6,589 nucleotides of DNA from the NCBI GenBank assembly GCA_028865585.1, contig JAGWJU010000071.1:1-6589 (forward strand), read 5' to 3'. Below, one piece after another: positions 1 through 5,990 of the stretch (the first letter of the stretch is position 1; every line of letters starts with the position of its first letter). The notes below the pieces were generated by a model. It saw only the letters and a program-made list of their open reading frames with translations, did not search any database and was not told the origin of the DNA. Source of the stretch: Elusimicrobiota bacterium. GTDB lineage: Bacteria > Elusimicrobiota > Elusimicrobia > UBA1565 > UBA9628. Position numbers and translations under genes: made by a program.

Positions 1-1
1 C

Positions 2-2047
2 TGCTACGTCTTGCCCGTGCCCGACTCCATGGAGGGCATCAACAAGGCCTTGGGCGCCCAGGCGCTCATCCAGAAATCCGGCGGCGGCACCGGGTTTTCC
101 TTCAGCAGCCTGCGCCCCCGCGGCGAGTTGGTCAAGAAGACCAGCGGCGTGGCCTCCGGCGCCTTGTCCTTCATGCAGCTCTACGACAAGATGACCGACG
201 TGGTCAAGCAGGGCGGCACGCGCCGCGGCGCCAACATGGGCATCCTGCATTACACCCACCCCGAGATTAAGGACTTCATCACCATGAAGTCCCAGCCCGG
301 CGTGATGGAGAATTTCAACGTCTCCGTGGCCATCGACGCCAAGTTCATGCAGGCCGTGGCCGCGGACACGGAGTACGATCTCATCAACCCGCGGACCAAG
401 GAGGTCTGCGGCAAGGCGCGCGCGAAGGAGATTTTCGACTTGATGGTCGAGTCCGCCTGGAAGACGGGCGACCCGGGCTTCATCGTCATCGACCGCATCA
501 ACTCCTCGGGCTCCAACCCCACGCCCGCCATCGGCCAAATCGAGAGCACGAACCCCTGCGGCGAGCAGCCGCTCCTGCCCTGGGAGCCCTGCAACTTGGG
601 CTCCATCAATCTCGCCAACTTCGTCGAGGGCGAGATCATGGAGGGCAAGTTCAACTTCAAGCGCCTGGCCGAGACCGTGGCCCTGGCCGTGCGCTTCTTG
701 GACGACGTCATCGAGGTCAACAACTACCCCCTGCCCGAGATCGAGCGCCTGGCCAAGGGCAACCGCCGCATCGGTTTGGGCGTGATGGGCTACGCCGAGG
801 CGCTGGTCAAGATGGGCGTCGCCTATGATTCCCAGGAGTCCATGGACTTCGCGACCCGGCTTATGCGCTTCGTCAACGACAAGGCGCTGGAGGCCTCGGA
901 GGCCCTGGCCAAGGAGCGCGGCGCCTTCCCGAACTGGAAGAACTCCATCTACGACCCTAAGAGCGTCTACTACCGCGGCGAGGCGCGCGCCCCGCGGCAC
1001 TGCGCCCGCACCACCATCGCCCCGACGGGCACCATCGCCATCGCGGCGGGCCTGCAGGGCAGCGGCATCGAGCCTTTCTTCGCCATCGCCTACACGCGCT
1101 ACAACGCCAAGGCCTTGGACGCCATCAAGAAGGGCGAGGCCCCGGCGGACAAGGACGTGTTCTTCGAGGTCAACCCGCTCTTTAGGGAAGTGGCCCAGAA
1201 AAACAACTACTTCGGGATGAAGGAGAAGGCCCTGTGGGCGCGCGTCAACGACAACCACAAGTCGGTGCGCGGCATCGCGGAGATTCCGGCCAAAATCCAG
1301 AAGCTCTTCGCCTCGGCCCACGACGTCACCGTGGACGTTCACGTGAATATCCAAGCCGCCTTCCAGAAGCATACGGACAACGGCGTGTCCAAGACCATCA
1401 ACCTGCCCAACGCGGCGACCACGGACGACGTGCGCAGGGCCTACACCATGGCCTACGAGGCCGGCTGCAAAGGCATCACCATCTACCGGGACGGCTCCAA
1501 GTCCCAGCAGGTGCTCAACATCGAGGCGCCGCGCGCCAAGACCAAGAAGCGCCGCGATCCCAACGCCTCCTTCGGCGTCTCCTCGGAGTACTACCAGATC
1601 AAGACCGGCTACGGGCCGCTCCACATTCACATCAACTACGACGAGCGCGGGCCTTACCAGGTCTTCACCAACATCCCGCCCCTGGGCACCGAAATTTCGG
1701 CTCTGACCTCGCTGGTGGGCATCCTGCTCTCCAAGTACTTCGCGGAGGGCGGAGATCCGCTCAAAGTCTTGAAGCATCTCAACTCCGTCAAGGGCGACAA
1801 GCCCATCGGGTTCGGGGAGGGACGGGTCAACTCCATCGCTCACGCCATCTCCATCGCCTTGCGCGAGCACCTGAAGAAAACCGGCTGGATCGGCGAAGGC
1901 GAGAGCGACGAGGCGGATTCCGTCATCGAGGCCGTTTCGGCCTTGAAAACGGAGTATTGCCCCAAGTGCTATTCGTCCAACGTCTCCTACGAGTCGGGCT
2001 GCTCCGGGCCGACGTGCCACGACTGCGGCTTCTCGGAATGCTCCTGA
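2..2047 (+). CDS. nrdJ: Vitamin B12-dependent (class II) ribonucleotide reductase, 5'-partial
   Basis: This cytosolic enzyme reduces ribonucleotides to deoxyribonucleotides, using adenosylcobalamin to generate a thiyl radical. The frame is open to the left edge and already inside a conserved motif (CYVLPVPDSMEGI), so the true start lies upstream; the TTG at base 11 is not a start. The first visible Cys (bases 2-4) aligns with the N-terminal redox cysteine of the family. The active-site motif N-P-C-G-E sits at 551-565, with the thiyl Cys at 557-559 flanked by Asn and Glu. The second redox Cys is at 590-592 (EPCNLGS). The spacing of these cysteines agrees with what I recall of Thermotoga NrdJ. 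The barrel continues to about base 1500 (APTGTIAIAAG near 1019-1051). A TSCPD-like C-terminal domain follows (about 1588-1890), then a six-Cys tail (1958-2041) thought to shuttle reducing equivalents. About 681 residues are visible. No intein or frameshift is seen. The family call is firm; nucleotide choice (di- or triphosphate) is inferred from the family. Confidence 0.96.
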   Translation, partial: CYVLPVPDSMEGINKALGAQALIQKSGGGTGFSFSSLRPRGELVKKTSGVASGALSFMQLYDKMTDVVKQGGTRRGANMGILHYTHPEIKDFITMKSQPGVMENFNVSVAIDAKFMQAVAADTEYDLINPRTKEVCGKARAKEIFDLMVESAWKTGDPGFIVIDRINSSGSNPTPAIGQIESTNPCGEQPLLPWEPCNLGSINLANFVEGEIMEGKFNFKRLAETVALAVRFLDDVIEVNNYPLPEIERLAKGNRRIGLGVMGYAEALVKMGVAYDSQESMDFATRLMRFVNDKALEASEALAKERGAFPNWKNSIYDPKSVYYRGEARAPRHCARTTIAPTGTIAIAAGLQGSGIEPFFAIAYTRYNAKALDAIKKGEAPADKDVFFEVNPLFREVAQKNNYFGMKEKALWARVNDNHKSVRGIAEIPAKIQKLFASAHDVTVDVHVNIQAAFQKHTDNGVSKTINLPNAATTDDVRRAYTMAYEAGCKGITIYRDGSKSQQVLNIEAPRAKTKKRRDPNASFGVSSEYYQIKTGYGPLHIHINYDERGPYQVFTNIPPLGTEISALTSLVGILLSKYFAEGGDPLKVLKHLNSVKGDKPIGFGEGRVNSIAHAISIALREHLKKTGWIGEGESDEADSVIEAVSALKTEYCPKCYSSNVSYESGCSGPTCHDCGFSECS

Positions 2048-2079
2048 GGGCCTAACGGCCAGTCGTCCCGCACCGACAA

Positions 2080-2118
2080 TGGGCGGCGGACCCGGCACCG
2101 GGCTCCGCCGCCCAATTT
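2080..2118 (+). terminator. Probable intrinsic terminator of nrdJ
   Basis: A long GC-rich inverted repeat starts 32 bases after the nrdJ stop. TGGGCGGCGGA (2080-2090) pairs perfectly with TCCGCCGCCCA (2104-2114). Inside it, CCCG (2091-2094) pairs with CGGG (2099-2102) around a GCAC loop, leaving one bulged C at 2103. That gives about 15 base pairs. The downstream tract is only AATTT, so the U-run is weak, but the stem is very stable and sits where a terminator is expected. It could instead be a 3'-end stabilising hairpin. A second tiny stem (GGCC, TAAC loop, GGCC, 2049-2060) lies just before it and is probably trivial. Confidence 0.7.
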
Positions 2119-2132
2119 GCTAAAATCCCCCG
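2118..2132 (+). promoter_or_regulatory. Extended -10 promoter for the tmk-holB-metG operon
   Basis: TG at 2118-2119, one spacer base, then TAAAAT at 2121-2126 gives TGCTAAAAT, a near-consensus extended -10 element of the housekeeping sigma factor. No recognisable -35 hexamer lies at the usual spacing; that position (about 2098-2103) is inside the preceding terminator stem, consistent with an extended -10 doing the work. Transcription would start about seven bases after the hexamer, at or next to the GTG start codon at 2133. The mRNA would then be leaderless or nearly so. No Shine-Dalgarno lies before this GTG. The match is seen directly; promoter activity is inferred. Confidence 0.6.
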
Positions 2133-2744
2133 GTGAGAAAAGGCGCGTTCGTCGTTCTGGAAGGCCCGGATAAAAGCGGCAAATCCACCCAGGCGGCCCT
2201 CCTGACCAAAGCGCTGCGCCGCCGGGGCGTTGCTTTCGTCCATACGCGGGAGCCGGGCGGGACCGCCTTCGCGGAGGCCATTCGCGAAATTTTACTCGAC
2301 CCGCGCCACCGTGTGGCGCCCCTGGCCGAGCTCCTGCTCTACGAGGCCGCGCGCGCCCAGCACACCGAGGAGAAAATCCGGCCGGCCCTGAGAGACGGAA
2401 AGCTCGTCGTCTGCGAGCGCTACGGCCTGGCCTCCCTCGCCTACCAGGGCTACGGGCGCGGGTTTTCCCTGCCGCTCATCCGGCGATTGAACGCCCTGGC
2501 CTCCGGAGGGCTGCGCCCGGACTTAACCATCGTGCTCGATATGCCGGAGTCCGAGTTCGGGCGCCGGCGGCGCCGCGTCCACGACCGGATCGAGCGTGAG
2601 TCCGCGGCGTTCCGCGCCCGGGTGCGGGAAGGTTACCGGCGTCTGGCCCGGAAAGAGCCCAAGGTCGTCCTGGTGCCCCGCGGCGGAGGCATGGAGGACG
2701 TTCACCGCAAGGTTCTTTCCCTCGTGAAAAGGTTTTCCTCGTGA
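2133..2744 (+). CDS. tmk: Thymidylate kinase (dTMP kinase)
   Basis: This 203-residue cytosolic enzyme phosphorylates dTMP to dTDP with ATP, an essential step to dTTP. The P-loop GPDKSGKST is at residues 11-19, the bacterial REPGG motif at 39-43, the ERY-x4-LAYQG substrate motif at 95-105, GLRPDLTIVLD at 126-136, and an arginine-rich LID ending in DRIERES at about 143-157. Length is normal for the family. The GTG start is forced: an in-frame TAA at 2121-2123 lies just upstream and no other start lies between. No Shine-Dalgarno is visible, so initiation is probably leaderless. The gene ends in a GTGA overlap with holB, implying translational coupling; tmk-holB linkage is common in bacteria. Two departures stand out: Lys14 in the P-loop where most bacterial enzymes have Gly, and Glu-Arg in place of the usual Asp-Arg at 95-96. 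Other key motifs look intact, so I expect an active enzyme. Confidence 0.95.
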   Translation: MRKGAFVVLEGPDKSGKSTQAALLTKALRRRGVAFVHTREPGGTAFAEAIREILLDPRHRVAPLAELLLYEAARAQHTEEKIRPALRDGKLVVCERYGLASLAYQGYGRGFSLPLIRRLNALASGGLRPDLTIVLDMPESEFGRRRRRVHDRIERESAAFRARVREGYRRLARKEPKVVLVPRGGGMEDVHRKVLSLVKRFSS

Positions 2745-3679
2745 GCGCGGGCGGAGTTTCGGGGCAGGCGCGCGCGCTGAAGGTTCTGGCCGGGTTTCTG
2801 TCCTCCAACCGCGTGCCCCAGGCGATCCTCTTCCACGGTCCGGCCGGCGTGGGCAAGGCCCTGGCGGCCGGGGAATTCGCGGCCGCGCTCTTGTGCGAAA
2901 AGCCGCCGCGAGGCGGCGTGCGGGGCTGCGGTGCCTGCGCGCCCTGCGCGGCCTTTGCCGGCGGCCGGCACCCGGACTTCATCCGCGTCGACGCCGCCTA
3001 CCAGGCCTGCCTGCGCCAGGAGGAGCTCGCGAAGCAGAAGAGCCTGCGCATCGGCACCGTCCGCGAGGCGCGCCGCGCCATGGAGACTAGCGCCATCCTG
3101 GGCGGCCGCAAGGTGGCCGTGGTAGAGGATGCGGAGGGCTTGGAAATCGAGGCGGCCAACGCGCTCCTGAAGATTTTGGAGGAGCCCCCGCCCAACGCAG
3201 TCTGGATTTTGACCTCTTCGCGGCGCGATCGCCTGCCTAAGACCGTCTTGTCCCGCTGCGCGGCCGTCGCCTTCGCCCCGCTTGATGAAGAAACGGTGGA
3301 ACGCATCCTGGCGGAGCAGGGCGTCGGCTCGGAGGATGCCGCGGCCGCGGCCAAAGACGCGGGCGGTTCGGCGGGGCGGGCTCTGGAGCTTTCGCGCCGC
3401 GGTTATCCCAGGGCGCTGATCTCGGGGGCCGCGTCGCCGGCCGAGGCTTCGGAGTCCCTGGGGCCCGATCTCCCGTCGGCCCGGACCCAGGCCGAGCTGG
3501 CTCTTTTCGCCCTCCGCCAGGAACTGTGGCGGAGCTGGAAGGAAGGCCGGACGCCGCTGGCGGAGGCTTCGCGCGCTTTGGGCGTCATCCGCGAGCTCGG
3601 AGAGTCGCTGCGCGCCAACGTCGATCCCAAAGCCGTCGTCCTGCTGGCGTGCCTCGAGGCGCGCAAGGCGGCGTCATGA
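2741..3679 (+). CDS. holB: DNA polymerase III delta' subunit (clamp loader)
   Basis: Delta' is the stator subunit of the clamp loader that places the beta sliding clamp on primed DNA. The 312-residue product has an AAA+ fold. A degenerate Walker A, GPAGVGKA, is at residues 33-40. A zinc module C-x10-C-x2-C-x2-C follows (C52, C63, C66, C69), then HPDF at 77-80, a Walker B-like strand (KVAVVEDAE, 124-132), the clamp-loader signature ALLKILEEPP (141-150) and the SRC motif (171-173). The alpha-helical collar domain makes up the poorly conserved C-terminus. Walker A ends in Ala instead of Thr/Ser, which suggests weak or no ATPase and favours delta' over the gamma/tau subunit; the short length agrees. 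The GTG start overlaps the tmk stop (GTGA) and gives the expected N-terminus just before the SGQARAL segment. The stop overlaps the metG start (ATGA). Ribosome-binding sequence is weak (AAAAGG around 2727-2732), so coupling to tmk translation is likely. Confidence 0.9.
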   Translation: MSAGGVSGQARALKVLAGFLSSNRVPQAILFHGPAGVGKALAAGEFAAALLCEKPPRGGVRGCGACAPCAAFAGGRHPDFIRVDAAYQACLRQEELAKQKSLRIGTVREARRAMETSAILGGRKVAVVEDAEGLEIEAANALLKILEEPPPNAVWILTSSRRDRLPKTVLSRCAAVAFAPLDEETVERILAEQGVGSEDAAAAAKDAGGSAGRALELSRRGYPRALISGAASPAEASESLGPDLPSARTQAELALFALRQELWRSWKEGRTPLAEASRALGVIRELGESLRANVDPKAVVLLACLEARKAAS

Positions 3680-5208
3680 GCAAAAAATATTATCTGACGA
3701 CGCCGCTCTACTACGTCAACGCCGCTCCGCACATCGGCCATGCCTACACGACCGTGGCGGCCGACGTCCTGGCGCGCTTCATGCGCCGGCGGGGCAAGGC
3801 CGTTCATTTCCTGACCGGCACGGACGAGCACGGCGCCAAGATCGAGAAGGTGGCGCAGGAGGCGGGCGTCTCGCCACAGACCTACGCCGACGAGATTTCG
3901 ACCCAGTTCCGCGAGCTCTGGGCCCAACTCGACGTCCACTACGACGATTTCATCCGCACGACCGAGAAGCGCCACGTCGACGCGGTGCAGAGGGCGTTCA
4001 AGGCCCTCATGGCCTCCGGCGACATCTTCAAGGGCCGCTACGAGGGCTTCTACTGCGTCTCGGACGAGACCTATTGGACCAAGACCGAGGCGCCCGAGGA
4101 CGCCAAGGGCCGCCGCCTGTGCCCCAACCCCGAGTGCCGCAGGCCGCTGGAGACGGTCCAGGAGGACAGCTACTTTTTCCGGCTCTCGCGCTACCAGGAC
4201 AAGCTGCTCGCGCTCTACCGGGACAACCCGGGCTTTCTCATGCCCGCCTCCCGCGCGCCCGAGATTCTGCGCTTCGTGGAGGCCGGGCTCCAGGACATCT
4301 CCGTGTCCCGGACCAAGGTCAAATGGGGCATCCCCGTCCCTGGCGACGAGGCGCACACGATCTACGTCTGGTTCGACGCGCTTTTGAACTACTATTCCGC
4401 GGCGTCGGACGCGTCCGGCCCGAATGCGGAGCTTTGGCCCGCGGACGTCCACATCGTGGGCAAGGAGATCTACCGCTTCCACGCCGTCATCTGGCCCGCC
4501 ATGCTTATGGCCCTGGGCGTCCAAGCGCCGCGGCGCGTCTTCGCCCACGGCTGGTGGACCATCGAAGGCGAGAAGATGTCCAAGTCGCGGGGCAACTTCA
4601 TCCATCCCAGCCAGATCACCAAGGAGTTCGGCATCGACGCCTTCCGCTATTTCCTCCTGCGCGAAATGCCTTTCGGCAACGACGGCGACTTCTCGCGCGA
4701 GTCGATGCGCAAGCGCTACAACGCCGAGCTGGCCAACGACCTGGGCAACTTGGTCAACCGGACGGTGGACATGGTCGACCGCTTCCTGGGCGGCGAACTG
4801 CCGACCAAGGAAAACTCCGTTCCGCTGTCCTTCCTCAAGACCTCGCCCGAAAAAACCGAGGAGGCCCTGGCCGAAAGCCTCGAGAACCTGGGGTTTAGCG
4901 CCGCGCTCTCGGCCATCTGGGCCGTCATCGGCGAGCTCAACGCCTACATCAACGCCGAGGCGCCCTGGAAGCTCGCGAAGACCGACCCGGAGAGGACGCG
5001 CCAAGTTCTCTTTGGGCTGGTCCAGGCGTTGCGCCGCGTGGCGGGCTGGATCGAGCCCTTCATGCCGCAGACCGCCGCCAAAATCCAGTCGCAGCTTGGG
5101 GTGAGGCGGTTCCCCGCGCCCTTGTCCGCCGAGGAAGTTTTGGCGGGCGCCTCGACCGGGACTGGAAAAATCCAGAAGGCTCCGCCGCTGTTTCCGAGAA
5201 AGCCTTAG
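3676..5208 (+). CDS. metG: Methionyl-tRNA synthetase
   Basis: This class I aminoacyl-tRNA synthetase charges tRNA-Met, including the initiator, with methionine in the cytosol. The 510-residue protein carries HIGH at residues 19-22 and KMSKS at 300-304, both intact. The connective domain holds a single zinc-knuckle-like site: C127-x2-D130, then C149-x4-C154. FRYFLLREMPFGNDGDFS-type sequence and the following helical part (about 325-490) form the anticodon-binding domain. The protein ends shortly after that domain, so it is the short form without the C-terminal EMAP/Trbp111-like tRNA-binding module. The ATG at 3676 is preferred over an in-frame upstream start at 3526 because MSKKYYLTTPLYYVN is the canonical N-terminus and the extension lies wholly inside holB. 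It overlaps the holB stop as ATGA, with no strong Shine-Dalgarno, suggesting coupled translation. Its TAG stop overlaps the pssA stop on the other strand by four bases. Confidence 0.97.
   Translation: MSKKYYLTTPLYYVNAAPHIGHAYTTVAADVLARFMRRRGKAVHFLTGTDEHGAKIEKVAQEAGVSPQTYADEISTQFRELWAQLDVHYDDFIRTTEKRHVDAVQRAFKALMASGDIFKGRYEGFYCVSDETYWTKTEAPEDAKGRRLCPNPECRRPLETVQEDSYFFRLSRYQDKLLALYRDNPGFLMPASRAPEILRFVEAGLQDISVSRTKVKWGIPVPGDEAHTIYVWFDALLNYYSAASDASGPNAELWPADVHIVGKEIYRFHAVIWPAMLMALGVQAPRRVFAHGWWTIEGEKMSKSRGNFIHPSQITKEFGIDAFRYFLLREMPFGNDGDFSRESMRKRYNAELANDLGNLVNRTVDMVDRFLGGELPTKENSVPLSFLKTSPEKTEEALAESLENLGFSAALSAIWAVIGELNAYINAEAPWKLAKTDPERTRQVLFGLVQALRRVAGWIEPFMPQTAAKIQSQLGVRRFPAPLSAEEVLAGASTGTGKIQKAPPLFPRKP
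5166..5206 (-). terminator. Weak candidate terminator for pssA, inside the metG 3' end
   Basis: Read on the minus strand, AAGGCT (5206-5201, sharing two bases with the pssA TAA stop) can pair with AGCCTT (5181-5176) across a 19-base loop. A run of five Ts (5170-5166) follows after CTGGA. The T-run is also the loop of a small CTGGA/TCCAG hairpin (5162-5175). The stem is short and the loop long, so this is a poor match to an intrinsic terminator. It is listed because the tail-to-tail genes leave no intergenic space for one. Confidence 0.2.
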
Positions 5209-5990
5209 ATTCCGTCGGGGGGCGGAGGCGGTGCGCGCCGGAGGGCCCGCCGCGCGAGGCCCAGCACCCATCCCACCGGGCCCATCAGCACGTAGGCGAA
5301 GAAAATCAGGAAAATCGCGTTTTGCGGGTAAATGAAAATGATCGCCGCGGCAAAAACCAGCAGCGGGGGCAGCCAGACCGAGCGCGGCCGCAGGAAGCTC
5401 GATTTCTTAAAAGCCGGATAGGGAATGGTCGAGATCATCAGGAACGCGATGATTAAAACCATGGCCGGAGCCAGGCCGTAGAGCACCGGGACCTGGTTCA
5501 TTAAAAACGCCCAGGTCCGAGCCGGGCGCCCCTGTTCGATGATTTGGTAGAGGAGCACGAAAGAAGCCAGAAACCCCGCGCCGCCCGGAATGGGGAGTCC
5601 GGTGAAGTGCGTCTTGCTTCCTATGTGATCGTGCACGCCCGCGTTGAAGCGGGCCAGGCGCAGGGCGCCGCAGAGCGCGTAGACGAAGGCCATCGGATAG
5701 CCCCAGACGCCGTAGTCTTTGAGGATGAAGGCGTACATCATGTGCGCCGGCGCGATGCCGAAAGTGAGGAAATCCGAGAGGGAGTCGAACTCGACGCCGA
5801 AGGTGGACTCTCCGTGCACGAAGCGCGCCACGCGGCCGTCCAGGGAGTCGAAGGCCATGCCCAAGAGAATGGCGGTCGCGGCGGGCGCGAACTCGTCGCG
5901 CTGGATGGAGAGCAGGGCGTAGAAGCCGCAGGCCATGTTGCCCAGGGTGAACAGGGACGGCGCCAGGAATCGGCCGCGGCGGAGGTTCAT
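5205..5990 (-). CDS. pssA: CDP-diacylglycerol--serine O-phosphatidyltransferase (phosphatidylserine synthase)
   Basis: This integral membrane enzyme condenses CDP-diacylglycerol with L-serine to give phosphatidylserine and CMP, the committed step to phosphatidylethanolamine. The 261-residue protein has the full CDP-alcohol phosphatidyltransferase signature: D48, D51-G52, A55-R56, G65, D69 and D73. These acidic residues bind the catalytic metal ions. FTLGNMACGFYA near residues 14-25 and the RLARFN and GLPIPGGAG segments (111-116, 131-139) are typical of the Bacillus-type (membrane) PssA subfamily rather than the E. coli phospholipase D-like enzyme. Several hydrophobic spans run through the protein, clearest at about 136-152, 165-188, 205-222 and 226-246. 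It ends in a proline run (residues 254-258) three residues before the C-terminus. The ATG start overlaps the psd stop (ATGA), giving a two-gene unit for consecutive steps. The TAA stop overlaps the metG stop. Confidence 0.95.
   Translation of the reverse strand: MNLRRGRFLAPSLFTLGNMACGFYALLSIQRDEFAPAATAILLGMAFDSLDGRVARFVHGESTFGVEFDSLSDFLTFGIAPAHMMYAFILKDYGVWGYPMAFVYALCGALRLARFNAGVHDHIGSKTHFTGLPIPGGAGFLASFVLLYQIIEQGRPARTWAFLMNQVPVLYGLAPAMVLIIAFLMISTIPYPAFKKSSFLRPRSVWLPPLLVFAAAIIFIYPQNAIFLIFFAYVLMGPVGWVLGLARRALRRAPPPPPDGI

Noticed and set aside
11..13. TTG at base 11 as the start of nrdJ
   Set aside because: The frame is open upstream and the preceding codons encode the conserved redox cysteine region, so the gene is cut by the window edge.
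1234..2055. A 273-codon + strand frame inside nrdJ
   Set aside because: It is a shifted-frame shadow of nrdJ, rich in Arg, Gln and His, while the nrdJ frame is conserved throughout.
2902..2917. GCCGCC-GCGA-GGCGGC hairpin with a GNRA-type loop inside holB
   Set aside because: It falls in the zinc-module linker (PPRGGV) where GC-rich Pro and Gly codons would make such a pairing by chance; nothing else suggests an RNA element.
3526..3675. A 50-codon N-terminal extension of metG
   Set aside because: The extension lies inside holB and precedes the canonical MSKKYYLTTPLYYVN start, so the ATG at 3676 is the better choice.
3403..5271. A 622-codon open frame on the minus strand, antisense to holB and metG
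   Set aside because: It lies opposite two well-identified genes, its translation is rich in Arg, Gly, Ala and Leu with no recognisable domain, and such long antisense frames are expected in GC-rich DNA with strong third-position bias.
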